Shown here one piece after another: positions 14,815 to 23,905 of a DNA stretch of 64,000 nucleotides (positions within the stretch are counted from its first letter, which is position 1; the number at the start of each line of letters is the position of its first letter). Under the pieces are notes generated by a model, which had not been told where the DNA came from, did not search any database, and saw only the letters and a list, made by a program, of their open reading frames with translations. The translations under genes were made by a program, and so were the position numbers. This DNA comes from Ignavibacteriota bacterium. Its GTDB lineage: Bacteria > Bacteroidota > Ignavibacteria > UBA10030 > SZUA-254. The stretch is taken from NCBI GenBank assembly GCA_016212665.1, contig JACREZ010000004.1:44250-108249 (forward strand), read 5' to 3'.

Positions 14815-16644
14815 TTATAACACCGAAAGCAACTCATCCACCACGCTATACTTCCTGAACGGCGGCATGATGTAAATTCCTGCAACAGCAGATTTTGCTT
14901 CTTTGATAAAATCCTGTGAGAGTTTGACACCAAGTTTCGCCGCGTTTTTCTCTGCGTGTTGCATCATCTCTCTGAATCGTTCTGGAATTCTCATACCGGG
15001 AACTTCGTGATGAAGGAACTCTGCGTGCTTGTAACTCCGAAGCGGAATAATGCCGAGCATGATTGGCAGATGCAAGTGTTCAATACGTTTGAGAAATGTT
15101 TCAAGTGTTTTCATTTCAAACAAGGGCTGAGTGAACGCTATATTCACACCCGCTTCGACTTTCTTTTCAAGCCGTTCAATTTCATAATCCAAATTATCGG
15201 CAGAAGGATTTGCCGCGCACGCGATATAAAATGAAGTCGGTTCACCAATCGTATTTCCCATGATGTCCGTGCCTCGGTTCATCGAACTGATGGAACGAAT
15301 CAACCCAATCGAATCAACATCGAAGACGGAAGTTGCGTGCGGATAATCTCCGATGTTTGCCGGGTCGCCGGTAATGCACAATATATTCCTGATGCCGAGT
15401 GCGTGCGCCCCGAGAAGTTCTGCCTGCAAGCCAATCAGGTTGTGGTCACGCGATGCACGGTGACACATCGTCTCGATACCAACTCGCTGTTGAATCATCG
15501 TCGAGATTGCGATGGAACTCATTCGCAAGCGCGCTCGTGCGCCTTCGGTAATATTGACGGCATCAATCTTTCGTTCGTAGCAGTATTGTGCTCCTTCCAA
15601 AACACTTGACATATCAGTGCCGCGTGGAATATCGAGTTCCACCGCTGTCATCAATTTCTTTCCGACATTGCGGGCAAACTTCGACCAGCGCGATGCTTCT
15701 GTATAATACCGCGGTTCAAGTTCAGCGCTGATGTGCTCTCTTGATTTGATTTCAATTTTCGGAGACGGCTTCCCGACTTTCATTCCTTTCACAACATCGG
15801 CAATTGCTTTAATGTGTGAAGGAGTCGAGCCGCAACATGCACCTATCAATGTCACGCCCGATTCGACAAGTTCTTTTGCATACGTTGCAAGATATTCCGG
15901 CGTCGTGTGATAAATTGAACGACCGTTGAGCAATGTCGGAATTCCCGCCGCAGGTTGCGCCGCAAGAATGACTCCGTCTTTGTGAACATTCCGAATAATG
16001 CTGAACATTCTCTGCGGACCGACAGTGCAGTTCGCCCCGACAACATCGGCTCCTGCTTCAATGAGGTGTTCGATGACTTCAATTGGATATGTACCGTTGA
16101 GAATCGCGCCATCTTCTGCAAACGCTTTTTGTGCAACGATGGGAAGATTCGTCAGTTCCTTGGCAACGGTGAGCGCTTCGTCAAGTTCCTGCACGCTAAC
16201 AAATGTTTCAAGCATTATCAAATCAACGCCGGCTTCGAGCAAGAGTTCGATTTGTTCTTTGAAGGCATCACGCGCCTGTTGCTTTTTGATTTTACCAATC
16301 GGCTCCAGCAACATGCCTGTCGGACCGACAGCGCCTGCAACATACACTTCGTTGTTTGCCGCGCGTCGGGCAATCTCAACGCCTGCTAAATTGATTTCGC
16401 GAAGTTTATCCTGCAAATGAAACTGACCGAGTCGCAAACGATTTGCAGAGAACGTATTCGTCTCAATAATCTCCGAACCCGCTTCGATGTACTCACGATG
16501 AATTCGCTCGACTATATCGGGATTCTTGATGTTCTGAAGTTCATGCGGAAGTTCCGGGTACTCGTACAAATCAAGTACGGTTCCCATCGCTCCGTCACAG
16601 ATGATGGGCGATTCTTTAATACGTTCGAGAAAAGGTTTCTTCAT
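14815..16644 (-). CDS. Fused homocysteine S-methyltransferase / 5,10-methylenetetrahydrofolate reductase
   Basis: This 609-residue protein has two enzyme domains. Residues 1 to about 290 form a homocysteine-binding TIM barrel with the zinc cysteines Cys206 (GANCTVGP), Cys270 and Cys271 (GACCGSTPSHI), and start with ICDGAMGT. Residues about 310-609 form a MetF-type flavoprotein reductase: ELDIPRGTD, LCITGDPANIGDYP and FTQPLFE. The fusion matches the YitJ type known from Bacillus, and it would make methyl-THF and methylate homocysteine for methionine synthesis and recycling. A strong promoter-like sequence and a hairpin lie within 65 nt upstream. Confidence 0.92.
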   Translation of the reverse strand: MKKPFLERIKESPIICDGAMGTVLDLYEYPELPHELQNIKNPDIVERIHREYIEAGSEIIETNTFSANRLRLGQFHLQDKLREINLAGVEIARRAANNEVYVAGAVGPTGMLLEPIGKIKKQQARDAFKEQIELLLEAGVDLIMLETFVSVQELDEALTVAKELTNLPIVAQKAFAEDGAILNGTYPIEVIEHLIEAGADVVGANCTVGPQRMFSIIRNVHKDGVILAAQPAAGIPTLLNGRSIYHTTPEYLATYAKELVESGVTLIGACCGSTPSHIKAIADVVKGMKVGKPSPKIEIKSREHISAELEPRYYTEASRWSKFARNVGKKLMTAVELDIPRGTDMSSVLEGAQYCYERKIDAVNITEGARARLRMSSIAISTMIQQRVGIETMCHRASRDHNLIGLQAELLGAHALGIRNILCITGDPANIGDYPHATSVFDVDSIGLIRSISSMNRGTDIMGNTIGEPTSFYIACAANPSADNLDYEIERLEKKVEAGVNIAFTQPLFEMKTLETFLKRIEHLHLPIMLGIIPLRSYKHAEFLHHEVPGMRIPERFREMMQHAEKNAAKLGVKLSQDFIKEAKSAVAGIYIMPPFRKYSVVDELLSVL

Positions 16645-16651
16645 AATTCAA

Positions 16652-16676
16652 TAAAAAATCCCGTCAGGGACGGGAC
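16652..16676 (-). terminator. Hairpin with T-run between DUF2283 and the MTHFR fusion gene
   Basis: On the minus strand TCCCGTC (16675-16669) pairs with GACGGGA (16665-16659) around a 3-nt loop and is followed by six T's (16658-16653). It has the shape of an intrinsic terminator. It also lies between a good promoter (16678-16706) and the ATG at 16644, so it could instead be a 5' leader hairpin of the MTHFR gene. Both readings fit the sequence. Confidence 0.6.
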
Positions 16677-16677
16677 A

Positions 16678-16706
16678 ATTATACACAATACTTAATCGTT
16701 TTGCAA
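16678..16706 (-). promoter_or_regulatory. Strong promoter-like sequence upstream of the MTHFR fusion gene
   Basis: TTGCAA (16706-16701) and TATAAT (16683-16678) on the minus strand are separated by exactly 17 nt, the best match to a sigma-70 promoter that I found in the window. Transcription would start near 16672, at the base of the hairpin described above, leaving a leader of only about 28 nt. Confidence 0.5.
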
Positions 16707-16721
16707 TCAGTCGTTCTTAAA

Positions 16722-16922
16722 TTAAACAGTTTCAAACTGTAATTGTTTGAGAAACTTTTCATTTACTCGTTCTCGAATATTCAGCAATTCTATTCCCACG
16801 ACATTATTCTTTTCGTCATAGTCAAGAATAACTCCGGGCTTAATCTGTTCCGAATCAACAATTGCTGATTCATCAAGTCGCAAGTATAATGCATTACTAT
16901 TCAGGTCAACTTTTAATCTCAT
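16722..16922 (-). CDS. DUF2283 family small protein
   Basis: This 66-residue protein has the DUF2283 pattern: NALYLRLDESAIVDSEQI followed by GVILDYDEKNNVVGIELLNI. It overlaps the upstream DUF4258-like gene by 4 nt. The two families are very often adjacent and are suspected to form toxin-antitoxin-like pairs, with DUF2283 in the antitoxin position. Function is unproven. Confidence 0.75.
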   Translation of the reverse strand: MRLKVDLNSNALYLRLDESAIVDSEQIKPGVILDYDEKNNVVGIELLNIRERVNEKFLKQLQFETV

Positions 16923-17158
16923 TTTAACTTCCTTATTCTTCTATCAAAAAATACTGTTACAATTTTACCAGAAATTGGATTAACAACAACCCTTAAAAAT
17001 CGTCCACCAAAATCATTTATTTGTTTGATGTAGTGGATTGTTCCGTCGTCCTCGACAAATCGTTCGTCCGGGTTTTCAATTGCTGTGTAAATCCATGTAT
17101 CAGAAATCGCCCGTTCTCGTTGAACATTCAGAGCATGGTCTGTAAAATCTAATTTCAC
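16919..17158 (-). CDS. DUF4258-like small protein (possible toxin)
   Basis: This 79-residue protein begins LDFTDHALNVQRERAISDTW and ends LRVVVNPISGKIVTVFFDRRI. That is the pattern of DUF4258 proteins, small basic proteins with a BrnT/RelE-like beta sheet. It is coupled by a 4-nt overlap to the DUF2283 gene. A toxin role is inferred from family and pairing. Confidence 0.7.
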   Translation of the reverse strand: MKLDFTDHALNVQRERAISDTWIYTAIENPDERFVEDDGTIHYIKQINDFGGRFLRVVVNPISGKIVTVFFDRRIRKLK

Positions 17159-17197
17159 AGTAGATAATAAGTATTCAAGAGTCGTTTTCCAAAATAT

Positions 17198-17737
17198 TCA
17201 CTTCGATACCAAGAATTTCTTCACCTTCGTTTCAAACTGCTCAAACGTCCGCTCACCTGTCAGGAATTCAACCTGTTTTCCATTCGCATCATAAATAAAC
17301 GTTGCCGGCAACGCACCGCTCCATTCGGGATTCACAGAATTGATGAACGATTCATCGTCTCCTTCTTCCTTGATATAACTGAGAAAGTCCACTCCTGTAG
17401 TTTGCAACAATGGTCGAATCGTTGAATCAACAATCTCAACATCATCAATTGCAACAAGAAGCAGTTCAAGTTTGTCATGGTAAGTATTTTTTAACTTGAC
17501 AAGATACGGCATCTCCTCCTTACATGGAGTACACCAACTCGCCCAGAAATTTACCACCGTTATCTTGCCGGTATTCGCTTTAATTTTTTTCTGAAGTTGT
17601 TCAAAATTGATTTGTTGTACTTCGGGCAGGTTTTGTTTCTGCTTCGTTTCTTCCTTCTTCGTTTGACAAACCAAAAACAAAAAACTCACTCCCATCATCA
17701 CGATGAGAGTGAGTTGATGAAATCGTCGTTGGTTCAT
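17198..17737 (-). CDS. TlpA-type thioredoxin-fold protein, exported
   Basis: The ATG at 17737 overlaps the stop of the upstream redoxin gene (ATGA). The longer frame from 17776 would lie mostly inside that gene. The product has an N-terminal hydrophobic segment (LTLIVMMGVSFLFLVCQ) whose Cys could be a lipid anchor, though Val just before it is not ideal. The thioredoxin active site is WASWCTPCKEEMPYL, and a cis-Pro region follows (GALPATFIYDANG). TlpA/ResA-like proteins reduce disulfides in the periplasm, for example in cytochrome maturation. It is translationally coupled to a second thiol protein. Confidence 0.85.
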   Translation of the reverse strand: MNQRRFHQLTLIVMMGVSFLFLVCQTKKEETKQKQNLPEVQQINFEQLQKKIKANTGKITVVNFWASWCTPCKEEMPYLVKLKNTYHDKLELLLVAIDDVEIVDSTIRPLLQTTGVDFLSYIKEEGDDESFINSVNPEWSGALPATFIYDANGKQVEFLTGERTFEQFETKVKKFLVSK

Positions 17738-18330
17738 TCTGAAAGTTGTGCCTTCTCTACACGCTTCACCGTGCACCCGAATGCTTTTGTTTCAGCATTT
17801 TCTATTTTCTTTCCGGCGAGAAGTGCATCGAGCGCCGCTGCTAAATCTTTCTTTTCTACTTTGTCAGCGTTTTTGCTGTCGTCAATTCTTCCGTGATAGA
17901 GAATCATACCTTTTGTATCCAACACAAACACTTCCGGCGTTACCTGTGCCGCATACAAATCGGCAATCTTGTTCATGTCGTCTTTCAACACGGGAAATTT
18001 GAATTTATTTTCCTTCGAGTGTTTCTCGATGTCGGAAGTTTTTTCCGCTTTGTTAGAATTCATCCCGACAAAGGCAATGCCTTTTCCTGCATACATGTCA
18101 TACAATTTTACCATGCGTTCGTTATACGCATTCGAGACGGGACATTCGGTGGAAATCCACAACAGTACAGTGTACTTATTTTCTTTGAGAAGTTTCTCCA
18201 GCGTGAATTCTTTTCCGTCATAATTCTTCAACGCAAACGACGGGGCTTTGTCACTAATCTTCAGTGACTTCATATCGCCTGCAAATGCTGCAACCGACAT
18301 GATGAGTAAGAACAAAAGTAGTTTTTTCAT
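17734..18330 (-). CDS. Periplasmic redoxin-domain protein (AhpC/TSA-like)
   Basis: This 198-residue protein has a signal peptide at residues 1-17 (LLLFLLIMSVAAFAG) and a redoxin domain starting KAPSFALKNYDGKEFTLEKL. The usual peroxidatic region reads ISTECPVSNAYNERM, with a single Cys followed by Pro. This is the pattern of a widespread redoxin subgroup in Bacteroidota and Planctomycetes whose substrate is unknown. A second Cys occurs in AFGCTVKRV near the end. It is coupled to the TlpA-like gene, so the two probably act in one periplasmic thiol pathway. Confidence 0.8.
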   Translation of the reverse strand: MKKLLLFLLIMSVAAFAGDMKSLKISDKAPSFALKNYDGKEFTLEKLLKENKYTVLLWISTECPVSNAYNERMVKLYDMYAGKGIAFVGMNSNKAEKTSDIEKHSKENKFKFPVLKDDMNKIADLYAAQVTPEVFVLDTKGMILYHGRIDDSKNADKVEKKDLAAALDALLAGKKIENAETKAFGCTVKRVEKAQLSE

Positions 18331-18400
18331 GATGATTATTTGTTAATTGGTTATTGGTAAATGGTTAAATAAAGTCGTCAATGACTCAGTGAAGCAATCG

Positions 18401-19396
18401 TTAATGTTTCGTAATCCATACTTCAGCAATCTGCACGGCGTTTGTTGCCGCGCCTTTGCGGAGATTATCTGACACAACCCAGAGATTCAGTCCGTTTTTG
18501 GTTGATTCATCACGGCGAATTCTGCCGACGAACACGTCGTCTTTATCGTGCGCATGGATTGGCATTGGATAAACATTTTGTTTCACATCGTCCTGCACAG
18601 TAACACCGGCAGCGTGGTGTAAAGTTTCAAATATTTCTTCGAGTTCAAAATGTTTTTCAAACTCTACGTTGATGGATTCGCTGTGACCGCCAACCGCAGG
18701 GACACGAACGCATGTCGGCGAAACCTTGATGGTTTCATCACCAAAAATCTTTTTCGTCTCAAACACCATTTTGTGTTCTTCCCGTGAGTAGCCATCATCG
18801 GCAAACACATCAATATGCGGAAGAACATTGTACGCAATCGGATGCGGGAATTTTTTTTCGTACGAATCTTCTTCCTCGATCTCCGCATAGAGTTGGTTGA
18901 CACCTTTTTGTCCTGCACCTGTGACCGATTGATACGTCGAAACAACAATGCGGCGAATCTTCCATTTATCATGCAACGGTTTCAGCGCAACGCACATTTG
19001 AATCGTCGAGCAGTTCGGATTGGCAATGATTCCTTTGTGATGGAAGATTTCCTTCGCATTCACCTCCGGCACAACAAGCGGAATTCCCTCAATCATGCGG
19101 AACGCACTGCTGTTATCAATCACCAACGCACCCGCCTTGACTGCGTGCGGTGCAAATTCTTTGCTAACCGATGCGCCTGCCGAGAAAAGCGCAATCTCGA
19201 TTCCCTGAAAACTGTTCGGCGTTAACTCTTCAACGTGAACTCTCTTTCCGTTAAACTCAACCGTCTTCCCAACCGAATGCGCCGTTGCTAGTGGACGAAG
19301 TTTCCCGACCGGAAACTTTCTCTCTTCCAACACCTGAATCATTTTTCTTCCGACTAAACCCGTTGCACCAACAACCGCAACATCAAATACTTTCAT
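18401..19396 (-). CDS. asd: Aspartate-semialdehyde dehydrogenase
   Basis: This 331-residue enzyme converts aspartyl phosphate to the semialdehyde, the branch point to lysine, threonine and methionine. It has the NADP-binding start VAVVGATGLVGRKM, the catalytic Cys129 in NPNCSTIQM, and the C-terminal HSESINVEF and VGRIRRD motifs. Full length. It is the last gene of lysC-lysA-asd, starting 11 nt after lysA. Confidence 0.96.
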   Translation of the reverse strand: MKVFDVAVVGATGLVGRKMIQVLEERKFPVGKLRPLATAHSVGKTVEFNGKRVHVEELTPNSFQGIEIALFSAGASVSKEFAPHAVKAGALVIDNSSAFRMIEGIPLVVPEVNAKEIFHHKGIIANPNCSTIQMCVALKPLHDKWKIRRIVVSTYQSVTGAGQKGVNQLYAEIEEEDSYEKKFPHPIAYNVLPHIDVFADDGYSREEHKMVFETKKIFGDETIKVSPTCVRVPAVGGHSESINVEFEKHFELEEIFETLHHAAGVTVQDDVKQNVYPMPIHAHDKDDVFVGRIRRDESTKNGLNLWVVSDNLRKGAATNAVQIAEVWITKH

Positions 19397-19407
19397 TTAG
19401 AACTTTC

Positions 19408-20673
19408 CTATAATTGATTTATTGTTTCTCGATTTCTGATTAATACACATTCGCTTCCGTCCACCATTATTTCGGCGGGACGCTGACGACCATTGTAATT
19501 TGATGACAAAACAAATCCATACGCTCCTGTGCATAAAATTGCAAGAGAATCTCCACGTTTCACTTCCGGCATCAGGCGGTCATGAGCAAAAAAATCGCCC
19601 GACTCGCACAACGGACCGACAACATCAACACGCACGTGGTTTGAATCTGACAGTTGCAACGGCACAATTTGATGATATGATTGATACAAACTCGGACGAA
19701 TCAAATCGTTCATGCCTGCATCAACAATGACAAATGTTTTGTCGCCGCTTTGTTTTGTATATAACACTTTTGTCAATAAAATCCCAGAGTGCGCAATGAT
19801 GGAACGTCCCGGCTGAATAAAAATTTTGCATTTCGATTCTTTCAAAACCGGCAATACCGATTCGAGAAGTTTCACTGTCGTCACTCCGTTATCGGCATGT
19901 TCACCATCGTTCGGCAGAAATGTATGTGAAACGTAATCATGATACTGTACACCGAAACCGCCGCCAAAGTTCAACTCGGAAATTTCAAGTCCGTTTGTTC
20001 GCAGTTCATTCACGAGTTCAACGACTTCACGAGCGGCTTGAAGAAAGGTTTCGGCGTCGGTGATTTGTGAACCGATGTGACTATGAATTCCCCGCAACTC
20101 AATCCCCGGAATTTTCGATGCCCACGTTGCAACTTCGATTGCTTTCTCCCGTTCAATTCCAAACTTCGTGTGCTTATGTCCGGTTGATGTGTACTTGTGC
20201 GTCGGCGTTTCAATATCGAAATTCACTCTGAGCAAAATCCGCGCTGTCATCCAGATTCGTTCGGCGATTTCACTGATTACTTTTACTTCTTCTTCCGATT
20301 CGACATTCAGAGCGTGGATGTTTTGGCGAAGAGCAAACTCAATTTCATCGTCACGCTTGCCGACTCCGCTTAATGTAATTTTCTCCGGTGGAAATCCTGC
20401 TTCAAGAGCAAGTTGTAACTCTCCGATTGAACCGGCGTCCGCGCCGATTCCTTCTTCAGCAAGAACGCGAAGAATTTCTCTGTTCCCGTTTGCTTTGATT
20501 GCATAACATGAGAGATGGTCGGTCTCGCCGAACGCCTGCTCAATCCATCGAGCGTGGTCGCGGATAGATTGTTTGCTGTAAACATACAACGGCGTTCCGA
20601 AATGTTCCGCGGCAAGACGAAGATTCACTCCTTCACACCACAACTCGTTCTCTATGAATTTGAATTGTTCCAT
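19408..20673 (-). CDS. lysA: Diaminopimelate decarboxylase
   Basis: This 421-residue fold-type III PLP enzyme carries out the last step of lysine synthesis. The PLP lysine is Lys60 in CYAIKANGN. Other motifs are GIHSHIGSQI, the phosphate-binding FGGGFGVQYH, and GPLCESGDFFAHDR with the active-site Cys. It lies 5 nt after lysC and 11 nt before asd. Confidence 0.96.
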   Translation of the reverse strand: MEQFKFIENELWCEGVNLRLAAEHFGTPLYVYSKQSIRDHARWIEQAFGETDHLSCYAIKANGNREILRVLAEEGIGADAGSIGELQLALEAGFPPEKITLSGVGKRDDEIEFALRQNIHALNVESEEEVKVISEIAERIWMTARILLRVNFDIETPTHKYTSTGHKHTKFGIEREKAIEVATWASKIPGIELRGIHSHIGSQITDAETFLQAAREVVELVNELRTNGLEISELNFGGGFGVQYHDYVSHTFLPNDGEHADNGVTTVKLLESVLPVLKESKCKIFIQPGRSIIAHSGILLTKVLYTKQSGDKTFVIVDAGMNDLIRPSLYQSYHQIVPLQLSDSNHVRVDVVGPLCESGDFFAHDRLMPEVKRGDSLAILCTGAYGFVLSSNYNGRQRPAEIMVDGSECVLIRNRETINQL

Positions 20674-20678
20674 CTCAA

Positions 20679-22055
20679 TTAATTTTTGCTCGAAAAAAAT
20701 TCATCATGCAACGCACGAACCGACCGTGCAACATCCTCTTCATCAACTACCAGTGTAAGATTAATTTCCGACGCGCCTTCCGAAACCATTTCTATATTCA
20801 CATCAGCATTCGCCAGCGCGGCAAAAATTCTCGCGCCGGTTCCTTTTGCGTTTCTCATCCCCTCGCCAACAACACAGACAATTGCTTTCTGTTGTTTGAC
20901 TTGAACATCACCGATTTTTTGTAACGCGGTAAGAATATCCGGCAATTGTTCTTCACTATCAACCGTGAGCGAAACGCTGACTTCCGATGTCGCAACAACA
21001 TCAACACTTTTTTGAAACTCTTCAAAGATGGAAAACAACTTTGCAAGAAATCCATGCGCCATCAACATGCGGGAGGAATTGACATTGATGACTGTGATTC
21101 CCTTTTTGAAGGCGATTGATTTAATGACTTCTCCGTTTGAGAGCATTTCTTTCGGAACGTCATGAACAATCAATGTTCCCCGAACTTCCGGTCGTTTTGA
21201 ATTGAGAACACGAACAGGAATTTTCTTTTCTACTGCGGGAAGAATAGTTCTCGGATGAAGAACCTTCGCGCCAAAATATGCAAGTTCCGATGCTTCGGCA
21301 AAACTCATTACGTCAATCAAATGCGCTTCCGGAATAATGCGCGGGTCGGCGGACATCATCCCGTCAACATCAGTCCAGATTTGAATTTCCTCCGCATCAA
21401 GGACTGAGCCGAAAATTGAGGCGCTCAAATCCGAACCGCCGCGACCAATCGTCGTTGTAACACTATCTTCAGTCGCACCGATGAATCCTTGTGTTACCAC
21501 AACATTGTTTGATTTACTCAACGGCAGAATAATATTTTTGGCATTTTCGGTTACTTGCTCTAACTTCGGCATTGCAGAAGTGAACGCGGAGTCCGTGCGC
21601 ATGACGTTCCGTGCATCAACGAGTTCAGCATCCATACCGGACTGTTTCATTGCGGCATGAATAATCAATGAAGAAAGTTGCTCACCGAAACTTGCAAACG
21701 CATCTATCGAGCGAGGCGTAAGTTCACCAAGTAAATAAACGCCCTGCACAAAGTTTGAAAGTTCCTGAATCAGTTCATCAATTTTCTCATTGATGGAATT
21801 CAGCAACTCGTCTGCAAGCAAATCGGAAGCAATTTGCTTGTGGCGTGCTTTAATTCCTTTTAATGATTGTTGAGCCTTCGCTTTATCTCCTCCTCTGACA
21901 GATTGCGCGACGCGAAGCAATTCGTTCGTCACTCCCGCGCACGCAGAAACAACAACAAGTGGCTGACGATGTTGTTCCCGTTGTACAATTTCAATAAGTC
22001 TGCGAATGGCAGCGGCATCTTCAACAGAAGTGCCGCCGAATTTCATTACGAGCAT
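20679..22055 (-). CDS. lysC: Aspartate kinase
   Basis: This 458-residue protein begins MLVMKFGGTSVEDAAAI, the kinase signature, followed by GFIGATEDSVTTTIGRGGSD and the catalytic IWTDVDGMMSADPR. Two ACT domains at about residues 310-458 indicate allosteric control by lysine or threonine. It is a monofunctional kinase, not fused to homoserine dehydrogenase. It heads the lysC-lysA-asd run, 10 nt after the DUF1611 gene. Confidence 0.95.
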   Translation of the reverse strand: MLVMKFGGTSVEDAAAIRRLIEIVQREQHRQPLVVVSACAGVTNELLRVAQSVRGGDKAKAQQSLKGIKARHKQIASDLLADELLNSINEKIDELIQELSNFVQGVYLLGELTPRSIDAFASFGEQLSSLIIHAAMKQSGMDAELVDARNVMRTDSAFTSAMPKLEQVTENAKNIILPLSKSNNVVVTQGFIGATEDSVTTTIGRGGSDLSASIFGSVLDAEEIQIWTDVDGMMSADPRIIPEAHLIDVMSFAEASELAYFGAKVLHPRTILPAVEKKIPVRVLNSKRPEVRGTLIVHDVPKEMLSNGEVIKSIAFKKGITVINVNSSRMLMAHGFLAKLFSIFEEFQKSVDVVATSEVSVSLTVDSEEQLPDILTALQKIGDVQVKQQKAIVCVVGEGMRNAKGTGARIFAALANADVNIEMVSEGASEINLTLVVDEEDVARSVRALHDEFFSSKN

Positions 22056-22065
22056 TTAGGGAAAT

Positions 22066-23106
22066 TTATTTTTGAAGAAAATCTATTAGTACATCTGTTA
22101 ATTTCTTGACACCATCACCAAGTACATTCGCCGCAGGCAAACCCGTCTGTTCTTCAAGTTCTTTGATTGATTTTTCAACCTGTTGCTTCGTCATCATTGC
22201 CGTGTTGACAGCAATTCCTACAATTTTAGACTTACGAAACGGTTCGAGAATCATTTCATGCAGTGTAATTAATTTCTTGACATCCGAAATCGGGAATCCG
22301 TAATCATCAACTTGCCGAATCGGATGATGAACCATAATCATCGCATCGGGCATTGTTCCGTGCATCAAACCAAGCGTGACGCTCGAATATCCCTGATGCG
22401 TGAGCGAACCTTGTCCTTCTACGTGAACAAACTCCGCTCCTTCAGCACATCGTAATTCAATTTCATGTTCAATTCCTCCTGCAACATAATCACTGATGAT
22501 GGAATCAACAGCAAAGCCCCGACCGGAAAGCAACATTCCCGTTTGCCCCGTCGCCACAAAATCCGACTTCAATCCTCGACGAACAAACTCTCTTTGAAGT
22601 TCAAGCGATGCAGTCATCTTTCCCGCATTGCAATCTGTTCCGACTGTGAGAATTGTTTTCGCTCTTCGTTCTCTCCACAATCCTTTCGAGACAACTTCGT
22701 ACTCCGAAGAAATCTTTCTCAAATCCGTGAGAGTAATTCCATGTTGAATCGCTTTCTGTTTGAATTCTTCATCATCAGATAACATCGTGTGTAAGCCGCT
22801 GATGATGTTCAACTTGTTTTCGATTGCTTCGAGAATCCATCGTCGCCATTCTTCAGGTAATCGTCCGCCCGTTGGCGCGATGCCGATGAGAAGTGTGTCC
22901 GGTTTTTTCAGCAACGATGTTCTTAAATCAGAAAAGACAGGAATGTCGCCTCCGAACCCCAGCACGTGTTGCACTGTTCTTCCCGCCTGCGCCGAATCAA
23001 TCACTCCGACAACTTCTTCAGGAATATACCTGATTGCCTGATTAGCGGTCTTGGATTTTAACGGGTCGAATTTTCCTTCGGCAAGAATAACAATTCTTCG
23101 CGACAT
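22066..23106 (-). CDS. DUF1611 family protein (P-loop NTPase fold)
   Basis: This 346-residue protein matches DUF1611 over its full length. It has an N-terminal Rossmann-like part and a P-loop-like GTDCNAGKMTASLELQREF, then HVEGQGSLTHQGYSSVTLGL and HHPIRQVDDYGFPI. Some members (DgcN) have been linked to N-acylation of D-amino acids and usually neighbour a dipeptide epimerase-like gene. No such neighbour is visible here, so the substrate stays open. It lies 10 nt upstream of lysC and 4 nt after the M50 protease gene and is probably co-transcribed with both. Confidence 0.75.
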   Translation of the reverse strand: MSRRIVILAEGKFDPLKSKTANQAIRYIPEEVVGVIDSAQAGRTVQHVLGFGGDIPVFSDLRTSLLKKPDTLLIGIAPTGGRLPEEWRRWILEAIENKLNIISGLHTMLSDDEEFKQKAIQHGITLTDLRKISSEYEVVSKGLWRERRAKTILTVGTDCNAGKMTASLELQREFVRRGLKSDFVATGQTGMLLSGRGFAVDSIISDYVAGGIEHEIELRCAEGAEFVHVEGQGSLTHQGYSSVTLGLMHGTMPDAMIMVHHPIRQVDDYGFPISDVKKLITLHEMILEPFRKSKIVGIAVNTAMMTKQQVEKSIKELEEQTGLPAANVLGDGVKKLTDVLIDFLQK

Positions 23107-23110
23107 ACTT

Positions 23111-23788
23111 TTATGTAAACATCCTTATCATCACAAAAAATGGTAACGCCAAAGCCGCAACAACATTGTACACAACGGAAGCAAATGGTTGCCAGTTCAT
23201 TAACATAACGACAAGAAAAATTCCGAAGAAGCCGATGTTTTCGTACTGCTCAGCTACACTTTCAGGAAGATATGATGCGAGAACGTGTGAGCCATCGAGC
23301 GGAGGAACCGGAATCATATTAAATACGGCAAGCCCGACATTGAGCAGAATGCCACCACCGAACATCATCAACAAATAATCCCACGCACTGCTCGCAAGTG
23401 AATCCTTCTCGAACGGGCTGTATGAATCGGGAGCGAATTGAGAGAGGAGAATAAAGATAACTGTACAGGCAAATGCCATAATGATGTTTGAAACAGGACC
23501 TGCAATGGAAACCAACATATCATCCCGACGGTAATTGGAAAAGTTCATAGGATTGACCGGCACCGGTTTTGCCCACGCAATAAATACTCGTCCCGAAACA
23601 AGAAGTGAAATAAGCGGGACAATGATAGAACCGACCGGGTCAATGTGAGGAACAGGATTGAGCGTGATTCTTCCGAGTTGTTTTGCGGTCGGGTCGCCGA
23701 GACGATTTGCCATCCATCCATGCGCCGCTTCGTGGAACGCGATGGAAAAGAGCATGATGGGAATGATGTTGAGAACTTCTAGATTCAT
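23111..23788 (-). CDS. Site-2 protease family membrane metalloprotease (M50, rhomboid-like length)
   Basis: This 225-residue protein has about five hydrophobic segments. The zinc motif is His19-Glu20-x2-His23 in FHEAAHGWMANRLGD, and the third ligand region is NMIPVPPLDGSHVLASYLP. No PDZ domain is present, so it belongs to the short YwhC/SpoIVFB-like group. Substrates are unknown. The signalling modules in this window that use membrane anti-sigma factors would need such a protease, but no link to this one is shown. Upstream of its start lies a quasi-repeat tract (23786-23905) that reaches into the first codons. Confidence 0.85.
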   Translation of the reverse strand: MNLEVLNIIPIMLFSIAFHEAAHGWMANRLGDPTAKQLGRITLNPVPHIDPVGSIIVPLISLLVSGRVFIAWAKPVPVNPMNFSNYRRDDMLVSIAGPVSNIIMAFACTVIFILLSQFAPDSYSPFEKDSLASSAWDYLLMMFGGGILLNVGLAVFNMIPVPPLDGSHVLASYLPESVAEQYENIGFFGIFLVVMLMNWQPFASVVYNVVAALALPFFVMIRMFT

Positions 23789-23905
23789 TTCGGATTGCGA
23801 ATTGTCAATTGCGAATTTTTGATTGTCATAGGTTAGCGGTTAGAGATTACAGGTTACTGATGACTGAATTGATATTTTTCGAGTAACGGATAACAGATAA
23901 CGATT
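23786..23905. repeat. Intergenic quasi-repeat tract
   Basis: This gap contains TTTCGGATTGCGAATTGTC-type words (23790-23820), then GGTTAGCGGTTAGAG...GGTTACTG words (23830-23857) and AACGGATAACAGATAACG words (23884-23905). It holds no gene and no obvious terminator. Confidence 0.55.

Noticed and set aside
17738..17776. Longer start for the TlpA-like protein
   Set aside because: It would put 13 residues inside the upstream gene. The ATG at 17737 gives the usual 4-nt overlap and a normal signal segment.
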